Positions 1 to 11,885 are shown, counted from the stretch's first letter. The stretch is 64,000 nt of DNA from Gari tellinella (GCA_922989275.2 OV277864.1:52885550-52949549); one strand, 5' to 3'. Translations and numbers: made by a program. Notes: a model not told the origin generated them from the letters alone.

Positions 1-945
1 AAGGGGTAAACATCTCCCGAATAGTTTGATCGTGAGGGTTAATTTTCATGTCTGTATTTAGTGGAACTCACAGTTCGAATAAACCAGCCACAACACTGTA
101 TTCGCAATAACAGTTAGACTATGTGACAGATATGTATATGATGTAATGTGCGTGTTTGGTTGTGTGTGGGGGGATACAGAGGCAGATGCGTTATTTGTTT
201 CTCCAAATGGCCGCGTTTATGCCAAACGCCGTATTACTGGTGTAAAACAATATAAAGCTTTTGGTCGATTTTGAGATTTTTCTAAAGCATTTGATTGGTA
301 AGATGTGAGGTTTTGCAAGCAAAAGCTCAACTCTGACAAATCAAATGATTGTAAATGGTATCAGACCCAACTTTAACTTTAACTTTTTATATCGATGGAC
401 CCAGGCTTCTAATTAGGCTTCAACGTGTGTATCATTCTAAATAGAAATAAAATGGTTTTATGTTCAAATACCTGTCATTTTCATGATATGTTACCTTAAT
501 TTATTTTGAATAAGAAATAATAACAATATAGTATTATGTTCAAATAACTTGTATTAAGTGCGTTTAAATAGTCTTGAGATCGCTCCATCACCTTTAGCCT
601 TTTCTCAACTATGGCCGACACAAAAACACTTACATCCATGTACATATTCAAGAGGCTGACCTGCTGATCAGGATTCACACTTGTTCACATCTATTTCGAG
701 AATTACATATGATCTTACTAAAAAGGCAAATTAAAGCAGGCGACATGTGCTAAGCGATTATATATTTGCAGTTGATAATATATGTTAACGAGTATTCTGC
801 TTGTAACGTAACAATATTATATTGAGGCTTGTTCAACACAGTGATAACTAGTGGGCGGATCATTTAACCTTTTACCTATGGCAGGAGAACAGTTATTGTC
901 AAATGATTTACCTTGACATTTATAAAGTTATACAATACACATACT
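1..945. other. Intergenic or upstream intron, little recognisable
   Basis: No exon is recognisable. The only repeat seen is at about 265-390: a stretch with GGTAAGATGTGAGG and a later CAACTCTGACAAATCAAATG that resembles 4475-4600. The start-codon and signal-peptide exon of the Ig gene was looked for here and not found. Confidence 0.5.
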
Positions 946-949
946 GTAC

Positions 950-1294
950 TTTGAAATCCTCTATACAATACGACCCAATAGGAGACAAAGCCGTTTGTAT
1001 AAAGAGGGAATATGCAGACATAATGTGCTGCGCACGACTTTTATTGCATTTGCAAACAGATTGAAACCAGGTCTGATCGGGGTGGAGATTGTTTGCCACC
1101 CATCTTTATTTATCTTCTTTAAAAATGTCCAATACGGACTTTAAAAATCAAAAACAGCAATCGACAATATGAAGCAGATGATATTTCAAGAGTAAAATTG
1201 TTAGACATAACTGTATCGTTTAGGGAAATAGCGGCACCCATTATTGTAAGGGGGATAGCTGTTAAGAGGGCCGCTGTAGGGAGGGAGCACTGTA
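950..1294 (+). mobile_element. HP-B MITE, decayed copy
   Basis: The right part (GAGGGCCGCTGTAGGGAGGG then AGCACTGTA) matches the end of HP-B. The middle carries a mutated hairpin core near 1058-1100. The left end is poorly preserved, so the start is approximate. Confidence 0.6.
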
Positions 1295-1603
1295 GTGTAT
1301 AGCCAGTAAGCCTCGTTAAGTCGATACATGTTTTATTTTGTCGATTTAAAATTGTTTGCTTCTCAAATACGGTGCGCACTCCCCAGTTGTTTGTATTGAG
1401 ATGATACTCCCAGTCAGCCATACACTCTTGTTATCTAATCATAAAGTGGTAAAGCGGAAAGCTGTGCCATGCGATCGATACCATTATACTACAGATCAAA
1501 AGTAAACAACGTTTATTTGTAAAGCAAACATGGTTATGCGAATGCTACTTTGTTGGATGGCTATTGAGAATTAAAGTGAAATGATTCTATAATCAACGAA
1601 ACG

Positions 1604-1953
1604 TACAGCACTCCCTTTCTACTACGGCACCCAACGGGAGACAAAAAGTGTGTGCGTTGTTCGGAGGGAGTCGTTATAGGGAGGGAAATTTGCAAACAGC
1701 TTAAATCCAGTTAAGACGCCGCTTAACGCGGCATCTGATCTAAATTTAAACTGTTTGTCCCTGGTCAGGAAGTTGTTTCTGTCAAATGCCCATTATATAA
1801 CTTTGAGAAAAACATCAGACGTCAATTTTAAGTAGACGACATTACAGTTGTGAATAGGTTGGACATAATTGTCCTGTTTAGGGAACTGCGATAAAGATCG
1901 TATTAAGGAGGGAGTCGTTGTGGGGAGGGCCGTTGTAGGGAGGGAACGCTGTA
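1604..1953 (+). mobile_element. HP-B MITE (reference copy)
   Basis: It begins TACAGCACTCCCTTTCTAC and ends GTAGGGAGGGAACGCTGTA, giving inverted ends of about 18 bp with TA at both borders, as expected for a Tc1/mariner-type non-autonomous element (family assignment is inference). The middle holds the K hairpin core (CAAACAGCTTAAATCC, then GACGCCGC and its complement). No coding capacity. HP-B copies here run about 230-400 bp. Confidence 0.75.
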
Positions 1954-2924
1954 TACGCAAATTATTTGTGGTACGTTGATTATGACGTTCAAGTAAAGGA
2001 CAAACTTTTATTATCAAAACATTTATACATTTTCGCAAACAGTTTGGAGCCTTATCGAAACGCAGCTTAACAAAGACTGTAAAGAGTCTGATCCAAAGAT
2101 AACTCAATTAAAGATAAATATTTTAAAACAAAAACTGTCTATTTCTACAATACTGTCCCTGAACAATATTGTTATTTTCTAATTTGCTTTGCTCAACCGA
2201 AAATAAAATAGTTATCCTCTAAAGAATCATTCAGGATTATATAAAAGAATTAACACAGTAAATAGCAATAGGCAAAAGGCATTACGGATTTTTTATTTTT
2301 CACACAGTAACATTTCAATGAACTGCACACACAGTGAAGATCAACTTTCTTATATATCATAGTCTGTACTCTGCTATTTCCAACATGCAAAAAATAGAAA
2401 AGGCATGATTAAAATGCACATGCAGTAAGATAATAGATGCACAATAAAATTACTTTCAGTCTAATAAGTCCCCTTCAACTGTTGCTCCAATGCATGTACT
2501 ATTCCATTGAATACAACAATCTAAGTTTATCAAAAATCTTAATTAAGGGTGGGTGGGAGGGGATCTAATACACGTCTATTATCCGTAATGCTTTTACCTC
2601 GATTGAATGAAATCTGTATATTTGACCACGTGACTACTTAATATCGAAAATATCGGAAAACTCCTCGTGCAATCGCATGTGCACGAATCACCTAAATATA
2701 TCTGACGTGAATAAATACATTTGTCTGTTTTATCGCTTCAAGGTTACACTGTTTGCATAGGACAATAGTATTGTCCGATTTTTCTGAACTGTCCGAGTTA
2801 TTGTTAGAACAGAATAGTTCATACCAGGGTAACATCGGATCTGTATAGTCGTACAGTTTCCAACTTTAGATAAGCATGACCATCAGCACGAGACAGCTGC
2901 GCTAATTTTACTGATATGTTATTC
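1954..2924. other. Non-coding stretch with a core fragment
   Basis: A short half-core (GCAAACAGTTTGGAGCC) lies near 2036-2052. Nothing else is recognised. Confidence 0.4.
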
Positions 2925-3110
2925 ATTCTCAATAAACGTGTTTATGCTAAAACTATTATGTCCATTGCAAACAGATTGGAGCCAGATCAGACGCCAGGTA
3001 ACCCGGCGTCTGATCAGGCTCCAACCTGTTTGCCATGCAGATTAAAAAGATAAAAAATAATTTTCTACAGTAGTGTGCATTGTGTTTGCGTTTATTCGGG
3101 AAATAATTAT
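2925..3110 (-). mobile_element. HP-A MITE, truncated
   Basis: AATAAACGTGTTTATGC precedes a K core (GATTGGAGCCAGATCAGACG, near-perfect complement to 3034) and is followed by TTTTCTACAGTAG and GTTTGCGTTTATTCGGGAAA, which is the internal order of HP-A. The terminal TACAGTGGAGAA repeats are lost. Confidence 0.65.
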
Positions 3111-3404
3111 GCTGTACATTACGCACAATAAATATAGCTTTCCGTATCCCTGGCTGACTGTACGGAAATCAACGAGTACGGTGATCATCCTTTTTAAAAT
3201 TTTAGAATGTTCCGACTAAAAATAACTCTGACAGGTCAGAAGAAAACACTAATACTCTTCACTGATACACTGATTGTGTTGAATGAATATTTCGCCGCTA
3301 AGTCTGAATATATTGAGGATAGAGCCTGTCACGATGACCAGTTACTGGGCGTCTAATCTGGTTCCAAACTCTTTAGAATGCAGATATTGTCTTGGAGCAG
3401 AAAA

Positions 3405-3665
3405 TCGTGTGTTAAAGAGGGAGATACGTTATTCTTTCCCACAAAACGCGTTAAACACTTCAGGTATCATTTCCAATGCGAGCATACTCGAGCCAGATCA
3501 GACGCCGGTCAACCCAGTGTCTGAGCAGGCTCCAAACGTTTAGCCACTCAGTTTAAAATCGATAGATTCTAGACATTTTATACATAAAGTTGACATTTTT
3601 CTACGTTTTAGTGATTTTTGTTGACTTTTCGTTTGCGTTTAGATGGGAACGAATAGTATGACCCG
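3405..3665 (-). mobile_element. HP-A MITE, decayed
   Basis: It has ACGTTATTCTTTCCC at the left, a mutated K core at about 3490-3545 and TTTTCTACGTTTTAG plus TCGTTTGCGTTTAGATGGG at the right. The ends no longer match TACAGTGGAGAA exactly. A 86-codon open frame across it is a by-product of the repeat. Confidence 0.6.
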
Positions 3666-4667
3666 CCCCCAGTGCACTTCTTCCGCGCGTTAAATTGTTA
3701 ACTTCAATCCTACTACAATGTCGTAAATGCAGCAAGTAATAACGCTTTCGCAACTAAATTCTAAAACCCTCTAGGCAAGCGTCACTTTGATGGCATGTTC
3801 ATGGCACTGACTGAAAATGGTGGTTCCATTGAGTATTTCAGTCAAAGTATTCCCCACCGTACGTTAACAAAAACCTTGAGTGACAGTAATGTCTTCACAG
3901 TGACGAATAATCGTATTATTGTATCTTGCATTGTCAGTGAATTGTCTGAGGGTTAGCAATAGGGGAAACTCCACTCGCCTCCATACAACAGGATATGAAC
4001 TAGTTTTCATTTTGTTACCGCGCATAGTACTTCCTGTAATAGAAGCACCCACTCGCGGAGTAGCCCTTTTTCAGATTTACATAATATCATGTTTCTACAA
4101 TGAAATTGTATCAGAAACATTTACTACCACGTAGCTTCATAACGAAATATCTAAAGCAGACTTTCATGGTCCATTGTACACCAGCCCACCTTATGCAGCC
4201 ACGTGTCATCGACATTAACGATCGTTTAACAAAATGAAACATAGTAAGTGACGACACCCATCCCAGTATTGTGTTGTTTATACTAAAAAGAGTTGTGTTG
4301 TTGTAAGCATACCTGTAGATAATACTCATACACACAATTTGAAAAAAAAGGAATAGATCACGGTCCACGGATAATATTTTTGCTTCAAAGTTATATTGAA
4401 AGCCGTATGACTGACGACATGTCGATATGAGCATCAAGCAGTTTAGATCCAATGTCCAAGGCTATAACACTTTTGAGTCAAGTTTTAGATCGTTCTAAAG
4501 CAAAAGATTGGTAAGATTTGAACCTAAACTCACATCTGACCAATCGAATGCTTGATAACGACTTCAGACTCAACTCTAAAGCTTTTTTTTAACTTTAGAA
4601 CAAGGTCAGACGCTGCATTACAAACCGTTTGCAAAGTAAAAATTAATCATCTATTGCGATGGAAGGG
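3666..4667. other. Non-coding stretch
   Basis: 4475-4600 is a second copy of the short repeat at 265-390, and a fragment of the K core follows at 4600-4635. Open frames up to 113 codons exist but show no recognisable domain or splice signals. Confidence 0.4.
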
Positions 4668-4918
4668 TTAACCCATTACCCTTTAGCCTGTTTCTAGTTT
4701 TAAAGAAAGATTACCACTTAAAGCAGGTTGAAAGTAAAGCAGAATGTGCATTAAGGCACATTCTGCTTTACTTTCAGCCTGCTTTAAGCTATTATCTTCT
4801 AGGGTATAGAAAACATTTTTTATGAAACATATTCATGAGTGTATAAAAGGAAGCTATTTGTTCTGTGGAGGAATAAAATATAGGCGTAAAAAGAAGTATT
4901 TATTGGGGAATGGGTTAA
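4668..4918 (+). mobile_element. HP-C MITE
   Basis: Flanked by TTAA at 4668-4671 and 4915-4918 with CCC.TTAC-type ends, as in piggyBac-derived elements (inference). The centre is a long hairpin: AAAGCAGGTTGAAAGTAAAG, AGAATGTGC, the symmetric centre CTTAAG, then the complement. The tail reads GGAACTATTTTCTTC-like in other copies. It is about 250 bp and non-coding. Confidence 0.8.
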
Positions 4919-5099
4919 GGTGTCCTCGCAACATTGCTGATATAGTGATACAGGTTTCTCAGGTTGACGTCAATTACCCTACACATTCAGTAGACTTGAA
5001 CAGACATTTATATCTGTTGCAGGACCTATATTGTTATATATTGCCAGTATGTATTTTTACTTTGTCTTTGCTAATACACGCGTAGTGTAAAGTCTAGTA

Positions 5100-5300
5100 C
5101 TTATTCTTTCCCATCGAAACGCAAACGAAATTAATACGAATTGCAGTGAAACTTTTTCACAATTCCATTTATTTAAATCTGAGTGGCAAAATGTTTGGAG
5201 CATGATCCGATGCCCGTATAGCTTGCGTCTGATCTGGATCTAGACTGCATTTTTGAAATAGTAGTTTTTGCGTAACCGCTCTCATTGGGAAATGTTTACA
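5100..5300 (+). repeat. HP-A relic
   Basis: CCATCGAAACGCAAACG at the left, a decayed K core at about 5188-5250 (GCGTCTGATCTGGATC) and GCGTAACCGC..CATTGGGAAA at the right follow the HP-A order. Confidence 0.5.
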
Positions 5301-5879
5301 TTCACCTAAAAATCAAATTTAGTTCCAGCCAGTAAGAAAGAGTGCGGAGTCTCCGCCGGAGAGATACTGACCTAACGACTAGCTGACGGTTGGTATGGGG
5401 TGTTATTAGGCTCAAATACACATCCGCAACTTGTTTTGGTGTAATATTAGCTTTACTAATAGATATTCAAGTTGCATTGTTTATTTTTAATTTCTTATAA
5501 GTGTTCGTAAAGCACACGGAGACAGTTTACTTGGCAAAAGCCTGAATATGAAATGCAACTCTGAAACATGTATTTGGAACTACATGTACTTTTCATACCG
5601 TTTATTATAGAGAGATCGAATGACTGTTACATCCGGGATACCATATATCAAACCTATTTGGTCGGTATATGATATATTCATTTACATGAAAACAAATCTG
5701 GTCAAAATGCGCATTATATGGACAAGACAGAATTTTTGTTTATATAAATATAAAGAATAAACGACATCTTTTTGCCATTTACGACGGTAAAAACCATACT
5801 CTAATGATATATCGCAAATTGCGGCATCTCAACAGGCTATTCACTGTTTGCTTGTCCTCAGAACCTTTCACTCTAGAGC
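5301..5879. other. Non-coding stretch, nothing recognised
   Basis: AT-rich sequence without a recognisable exon or repeat. Confidence 0.4.
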
Positions 5880-6070
5880 ATGAGTCTAGTATTGAGATGG
5901 GTAACCGCCTGAAGTAGGTTGGACGTAAAGCAGAATGGGCCTTAAGATGCATTCTGTTTTACTTTTAGCCTGGTTTAAGCTACCATCTGCTACAGTTTAG
6001 AAAATGTTACATATTATACATATGTATGAATGTATAAAATGTAGATATAGTCTTCAGCGGAGTAACATGC
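5880..6070 (+). repeat. HP-C relic
   Basis: The decayed hairpin GTAAAGCAGAATGGGCCTTA..ATTCTGTTTTACTTTTAGCC and the tail AAGCTACCATCTGCTA..CTTCAGCGGAG are those of HP-C. The TTAA ends are lost. Confidence 0.6.
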
Positions 6071-6425
6071 GAACAGTGTTATATATATTAGTGTTTCCTT
6101 TATTTACAAGACATGTAAACGCTATTTTAATTATAGTGAAATGTTTATAGTGTATATATCTTGACTAGGTAGATGTCGGACTATATAGCTTATTATCAGG
6201 CTTGGTGATATGTTGCCAAAAATTTGCATACACTTCGATGCATTGAATTTACCTTTTCCTTTGTCTTCTGTTTGGATTTAACCATCTTTTCCGCCATTTC
6301 TCAATTGCGTACATTATACTGTAAAATGATAGATAGGTAAATGATGTATGAGTCTACTGGCCTTCAAACATCGCTATGCTGACAATAAGAAAGTACATAT
6401 TGTCTATATTGTTTTTATTTTTCAG

Positions 6426-6538
6426 TTCTGTCTGCCAACCATGGACCAATCTTTAACGACGATGTGGTGCGTATTTCTGTTATAGTAGGAGAAACGGCTT
6501 GGCTACCCTGCAATGCTCTACACAGAGGCAGCCACAAG
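6426..6538 (+). CDS. Exon a, lachesin/IgLON-like protein: N-terminal half of Ig domain 1
   Basis: First visible exon of a GPI-anchored three-Ig-domain adhesion protein. The acceptor is TTTTTATTTTTCAG at 6412-6425 and the donor is CACAAG|GTAACT. The exon enters in phase 1 (two bases complete a codon) and leaves in phase 0. It encodes ..LSANHGPIFND then ISVIVGETAWLPCNA, in which VGETAWLPC is the B-strand of an Ig domain with its first disulfide Cys. The start resembles mature lachesin N-termini (GP.F...). The exon with the start codon and signal peptide must end in phase 1 and was not found upstream in the window. Family membership is strong from the joined exons, but orthology to insect lachesin rather than vertebrate IgLONs cannot be decided here. 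An HP-D element starts about 47 bp after the donor. Confidence 0.85.
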
Positions 6539-6585
6539 GTAACTATTTCAATATAATATGTCTATATTCAATATGGTAAGTGGTA

Positions 6586-6806
6586 ATTTACCAATTTGCA
6601 CCAAGTGGATTCTCCCAGGCTTATATATTGGATTAGTCTTTTTTATCTTAGGGATGGCTTTTATAAATTTTAATTTTGTAATATTTTGGTATTTTTTCAG
6701 TAAATTGTCTAGATTCTGATCAGACACCGCTATATGCGGCGTCTGATCAGAATCTACACTGTTTGCGTATGTCATTTTTATAGGACACTAGGAACAAATG
6801 GGTTAA
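6586..6806. mobile_element. HP-D MITE in intron a-b
   Basis: The left end resembles TTTACCAATTTGCACC and the right end is ACAAATGGGTTAA, approximating the HP-D ends (TTAACCCATTTG and complement). The K core is at about 6703-6770 with a GATCAGACACCG/CGGCGTCTGATC pair. Confidence 0.7.
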
Positions 6807-7445
6807 AAAGGGAGCATTGCATCAGTGAATTTAAAGTAAGCGAACGGTAGGGAGCTTTCCGCCTCACCTGAGATTTGCATTTAGCAATTGTATTTTAGAG
6901 AATTTTGCTCCTTACACAAGTATATTTTATGTATTGTGGACTGTGTCATCTGTGTGTCGCGTACAGTGTGTTTGCACTTTTGGCTCAGTTATAATCTGGT
7001 TAATTTGTTCAATACAGTATCAAAGCTGATACAAAACATTGATTACAAAATCATATTTGTAGTTGTGTTCGGATGGATAATTATATTTTCCGAATTAGTT
7101 TTAGATCCATGCTGGGTGTAAAATTCATGACTTGCAGGTTAAAATGTTTACTTGAATCGCCCCTTCACTGTCAAAGGAACCATTCTAGTTTCCAAGTAAG
7201 ACTAGTAGCACATACGCTTTTGTATAGTAGATTCTTAGATACAGAATACTCCAGGCTGACATTACATATCCTTATTAGGGAGTTGTATGGTTAGGATATA
7301 CACTGTTTTTATTTGCCCTAACATAGTCTGGTTTGATATTGCCTGCATTTCCTAAATCTAGAATATTTTGTTTGACGTACATGACGTGTTAGTCGGGAGA
7401 TTTTTGTCCCATTGGTTACGTGGGTTAAACACGTGTGCCAAACAG
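6807..7445. other. Intron sequence, nothing recognised
   Basis: Two overlapping open frames of 73-77 codons lie here. They show no domain and are judged chance. Confidence 0.4.
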
Positions 7446-7646
7446 TTAATCCATTTGCACCCAGTGGATTCTTCCATGTTTTATATTCTTTTAGTCAATT
7501 TTTTATCAACGGGATGCCTGGTCAAATTTTTCATTTTTATTTTGTTTTATATTGAAATTCCTATCAGCAAACAGTTTAGACTCTGATCAGAGTCTACACT
7601 GTTAGCCTATGCCCCATATATGAGATCGTGGGCACAAATGGGTTAA
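7446..7646. mobile_element. HP-D MITE with a collapsed core
   Basis: TTAATCCATTTGCACCCAG at the left and GGCACAAATGGGTTAA at the right give inverted ends with TTAA flanks. The central hairpin is shortened to TAGACTCTGATCAGAGTCTA with no loop; the GACGCCG..CGGCGTC part is missing. Confidence 0.75.
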
Positions 7647-7702
7647 GCTCCATAACAAACCACAAGTTACTCGCGCTGCTCTACGGATTCATAATGCTGG
7701 TA

Positions 7703-7841
7703 CAGGGCTGCCACAAGTTGTCATGAAAAATCCTCAGATTTCCAAATTTGTATTTTTCAAGTGCGATTTTACGAATCGTACCTTTACCCCATAGTCTGTT
7801 ACTTGTTTTGTTGACATTCGACTACCTAAATGGCAGCCCTG
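7703..7841. mobile_element. Chimeric MITE with CAGGGCTGCCA ends
   Basis: Perfect 11-bp inverted ends CAGGGCTGCCA/TGGCAGCCCTG enclose about 139 bp. CTGGTA stands directly outside both ends, a likely target duplication of 6-8 bp as in hAT-type elements (inference). The inner right half (TTTACCCCATAGTCTG, then TTGTTGACATTCGACTACC) is the left arm of HP-C, so the element is a fusion of two families. A longer relative is at 35991-36244. Confidence 0.7.
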
Positions 7842-8189
7842 CTGGTAGATAGAAGTTAAGTTGTTATTAACGGGGAAATTGTGAATCAATATTAGGTATT
7901 GCCAAACTTTGACATGTAACCAGATGTTCCCTGTAATATCATTTTAGTTTATTGTAATGTTTTAATGTTTAACATGTGTTGTTTTAAATTGATAGATGTA
8001 GCGTTGTAATGTCGTTATTAATGTATCGACTAGAATAGCATATGGATTTCATTAGTACATAGCGCTGAATCATCAAACCCTGGTTGTGCTGTAATATCGT
8101 CTGCTTTGAAATCGTCTTTTGCAAAATGTGTTTAATTGGAATTAATATATTTCTTAAGTGAAGAAACTTAAGGACAACTTTTTATTTAG

Positions 8190-8395
8190 TTTGAACTCAG
8201 ATCAAACGCTGTGTCACTCGGCGTCATATCAAATTCTTTTCTTATCTGGTTTTCAATCTGTTTGTCTCTCATGTTCAACTTTAATTTATTTAAACATGAA
8301 AAATGTTCAACTCATTTTGATTTTTGTTCGCACTCGATATATTTGAAGCAGACGACAATTCAGCATAAAAATGGTGAAGCGGTTATAAGCCTTAC
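8190..8395 (+). repeat. HP-E relic
   Basis: A decayed K core (GATCAAACGCTG..CGGCGTCATATC) is followed by GAAGCAGACGACAATTCAGC and TGGTGAAGCGGTTA, the right-hand part of HP-E. Confidence 0.5.
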
Positions 8396-8557
8396 AATGC
8401 TGGGGTTATTACCTCAATTATATAACCATTTAAAATCATGTTATACATCCTCATTTTCTAGCAAAAGGTGAGAACAAAATAATTTATACCAATAAACATA
8501 TAACCATCACTGCATCCTTTGAACTGAATGGAAATCAACATATAAACTGCACCATGC

Positions 8558-8808
8558 TTAATCCTTTACCCCATAGTCTGTTTCTATTTTTGAAAATAGA
8601 TGATCACTTAAGCAGGTTGAAAGTAAAGCAGAATGTGCCTTAAGGCACATTCTGCTTTACTTTCAGCCTACTTTAAGCTACCATCTACTAGAAAAGAGAA
8701 CAAAAATCATATCATACATATTCATAATTGTATAAATTGGAACTATTTTCTTCAGTTTGCGAATAAATCAAATGCGTAAAAAGGCGTATTTATTGGGTAA
8801 TTGGTTAA
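8558..8808 (+). mobile_element. HP-C MITE
   Basis: TTAA flanks at 8558-8561 and 8805-8808. The hairpin at about 8612-8680 (GTTGAAAGTAAAGCAGAATG and complement, centre CTTAAG) is nearly perfect. Confidence 0.8.
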
Positions 8809-9351
8809 TGATTCGTGACAATTTCGTTCAAACTTTTGTAACTTTGACACACCCTGCTCACATATACATGTACTCGTACTTTCACGCATGACGACTTGCA
8901 AATGATATGGGTAAATTGTATTTACAACAAAATACTCTTAAACTACGTTTGCACACCATACATGCATTTCTTTAAAAAGAAATACCCCTTGAATGGCATG
9001 ACGGTTTAATATTATATTTTAATGCAAGAGGTAACTTAGTATTCGAAACAAATAGGTGTACATGTTCAATACGACAACATAAATTTGGTGTTTGATTTTA
9101 TTATTTTGCACATATTCATATATTCTACTAGATGGACGAAGCGTTTAGTTTAAACAGTATATATTCCAATTTTTCACATACACACAACCACATATTGTCA
9201 ACGTGTCAGGACTTGAAAACAAGCCTTTAAGCACGATATTGTGCATAAAACATGTCTCCTCACAAAACATTGATATACCCTGCGTCTGCTGTGAAATAAA
9301 GTCAAGTTTTCATTCAATACTTTACTTCCCATTTGGTTTGAAGATCAGTAG
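8809..9351. other. Intron sequence, nothing recognised
   Basis: AT-rich; no exon or repeat recognised. Confidence 0.4.
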
Positions 9352-9575
9352 TTCAGTTGCAAGTGGATCTTTTCATGTTTTATATTAGATTAGTCCATTT
9401 TTTTATCAAAGGGATGCCTGGACAAAATTTTCATTTTCATTTTGTTTAATTTTGAAATTCCTATCAGCAAACAGCGTAGACTCTGATCAGACGCCGCATA
9501 AGATGGCGTCTGAATAGAGTCTACACTGTTTGCCTATGTCCCATATATGAGATCTAGGGCTCAAATTGGATAAAA
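9352..9575. mobile_element. HP-D MITE, decayed ends
   Basis: Internal HP-D text (GATGCCTGGACAAAATTTTC, CCTATCAGCAAACAG) and a K core at about 9473-9530 are preserved. The TTAA ends are mutated. Confidence 0.65.
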
Positions 9576-10044
9576 ATGAAACTTTCCCTAATTGTAACTG
9601 TGAAGAAACATACTTTTGCCTTGAATTTATAACCACTTAGTCGACGGGAGATTGTAGAAGGTATCTGGAGATTAATGCTTAAAGCATCATCAACGTAAAA
9701 CAGACTATGCCATTAAGTATTCTCTGCTACAATGTAATCATTAGTTGTGCTTTCAGTGACCAACTTTCCTTTTAACAATTATTTTTGTGTTCGTAAAGGC
9801 TATCATTTGTCTTCGTTTGAGGGATGCAAATAGATTATATCTCAATAACCGCAAGTAAACATGTGTATAAAGGTATGTGTAGTCAAGCGTATCATTCCCT
9901 TCTAAACAGAACAGAACACGTTGAAAGAGTAATGCAATCAGATATTGAATTTTCTTGAAATTTCTGATATTGGTGGTTTTATGAATAAGCAAACATTAAA
10001 CATTTTTAGCTTAATTAGATGACCGGTTACTTGCAATCTGACCT

Positions 10045-10268
10045 TGGGCCAGTTTCACAAATGTTGTCGTAAGTAAGATGATAAAAGTCTCGATTGTTAT
10101 TTATGCTTATATCTATTCCTGCCTTGTGACATCTCTTTCGAATCGTCTTGAAAAGACGATTCCTAACGATGTCACAATACAGGGTTAGATAGAGAAATAA
10201 AATTTAAATGTATTTAACCTTTAGACTTACGATCCTTTATTACGTACGAAGTTAAATAAAACGGGCCC
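10045..10268. mobile_element. HP-G MITE
   Basis: The ends GGGCCAGTTTCACAAATGTT and ..AAGTTAAATAAAACGGGCCC are inverted repeats. The centre is a hairpin, GTGACATCTCTTTCGAATCG, TCTTGAAAAGA and the complement. HP-G copies here are 220-245 bp. Confidence 0.7.
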
Positions 10269-10409
10269 CTGCTTCAAACTTGTTTGCATCTAAATTATGA
10301 CCTGAAAAGCAAATGTGATTCATATAATCTATGATAAGATAAACTTTGAATATTTAAAAAATAACTTTATTTATGTTGTATACTTTTATTTGTATGGCAT
10401 GGCTAGCCC

Positions 10410-10545
10410 TTTCCCACATAGCCATTAGTCTGATCTACCTCTTACTAAATGCTTGTAAAGTAAAGGTTTTCTTAAAGTGACATGAAAGTAGAACAAAGTC
10501 TTCCTATAGGAGCTTTCTGTGTTCCTTTCATCTTGATTTAAGCTG
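10410..10545 (+). repeat. HP-F relic
   Basis: A decayed hairpin, AAGTAGAACAAAGTCTTCC with TATAGGAGCTTTCTGTG, resembles the HP-F centre (AAAACAGAAAG..CTTTCTGTTTT). Confidence 0.45.
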
Positions 10546-10665
10546 TCATATTAATCCTATAATCCAAATTATATGTATGGTCGGATAGAGGCCATGTAAG
10601 ATGTTATATGTGAAGGAAAGAGTTACAGGCAATCAACACCGCTTACTCTACGAGTTTCTTTTTTG

Positions 10666-10916
10666 TACAGTGGAGAAAACGTTATGCTTTCCCAATAAAC
10701 GCGTTTACTCTAAATTCATTATTTCTCATATAAACCGTTTGGAGCCAGATCAGACGCCGGGTAACCCGGCGTCTGATCAGGCTCCAAACTGTTGGTCGTC
10801 AAGGTTAAAATAAACATTAAGAATTGTCGAAAAGTTGTCATTTTCTACGTTTTAGTACTTTGCGTTTGCAGTTCGTTTGCGTTTAAACGGGAAAGAATAA
10901 CAGATTATCCACTGTA
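10666..10916 (-). mobile_element. HP-A MITE (reference copy)
   Basis: It starts TACAGTGGAGAAAACG and ends ATTATCCACTGTA, flanked by TA on both sides. Subterminal text is TTCCCAATAAACGCGTTTAC on the left and CGTTTGCGTTTAAACGGG on the right. The K core at 10737-10793 is an almost perfect hairpin (GAGCCAGATCAGACGCCGGG and complement). The ends look like Tc1/mariner-derived MITEs with TA targets (inference). Confidence 0.8.
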
Positions 10917-10938
10917 GTGTTGACCTTAGATGAGACAG

Positions 10939-11160
10939 TTAACCCTTTCACTATCAATGACGCCATAAGCGCCTTTGCAAACAAATCTAATCCTGATTAG
11001 CCGCCGCGTGATGCGGCGTCTGGTTAAAATCAAAACTGTTTGACATACTGTCTGATTTTTATCTGTGAAACGACATTGCAGACAACACAATTGAAGCAGA
11101 AGACAATGAAACGGTGAAAGGGTATAATTCTCATGACCTATTTGGCAGTGAAAGGGTTAA
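10939..11160 (+). mobile_element. HP-E MITE
   Basis: TTAACCCTTTCACT at the left and AGTGAAAGGGTTAA at the right are perfect inverted ends with TTAA. The interior holds a K core (about 10976-11042) and GAAGCAGAAGACAATGAAAC. It starts 22 bp after the HP-A copy. Confidence 0.8.
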
Positions 11161-11727
11161 GGTTGAGTACTTCTTAAAATATCTCACAAAAATTGGTACT
11201 CTGCGAGCAGCGATCGGCAATTGTAGTCAAATGTTTCAAATTCGTTCGGGAACTTTCATGTAGTCGACAAGAATGGATGATCGCTCTCCGGGTAGTACCG
11301 GTATTGACAGTTATTGGTCCGATTAAAGAAGAAGTCTTCAACCTTAAATGTACACTCTAATTTTGTAGAATTTACTTATTATGTCCTAAATAAGCTAAAT
11401 CGTTTTGAAATGTTGCTATCAAACAAATGTCCTATGAAAAATGTTTTACATGTAATCGGTGCACTTCTACGTGAAAACAGTAAATCTTACTTCTTAATTG
11501 CACACGTAATGTAAAAGCTAATAAACGTTTCTAGTTTTTCGTTTAGCTGGAGCATTTATTATCTCCAGTACATACTTTGCTTCTTTATATACATGTATAT
11601 GCTATACATAATTATGCATAATGTTGTCGTTTGCTTCTAAATCAGTACTTTATTTAGTTAACTGTTCTAGTTTTCGTTTCGCTAGGAAACTTAATTTGTT
11701 TAGTGCAGATTTAGCTACTTCGTGTAA
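11161..11727. other. Intron sequence, nothing recognised
   Basis: No exon or named repeat. A related fragment, CTAGTTTTCGTTT, appears twice (about 11530 and 11668). Confidence 0.35.
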
Positions 11728-11734
11728 GTGCAAT

Positions 11735-11885
11735 CTCTGGTTTTACTATTATTATCAATACTGATGATAATGGTGATAATGATAATAAGTGATTATTATA
11801 ATGATGATAATAATGGTAATAACAACAATTTAACACATTGTTGTTGGTATTGCTGTTGTTGTTGTTGTTTTTGTTGTTGTATTCT
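11735..11885. repeat. Microsatellite, GAT/AAT then TTG
   Basis: 11745-11830 is an imperfect (GATAAT)n tract and 11838-11880 is an imperfect (TTG)n tract. Confidence 0.8.

Noticed and set aside
1..6425. Signal-peptide exon of the Ig gene
   Set aside because: No Met-led hydrophobic stretch followed by a phase-1 donor stood out. It is probably upstream of the window.
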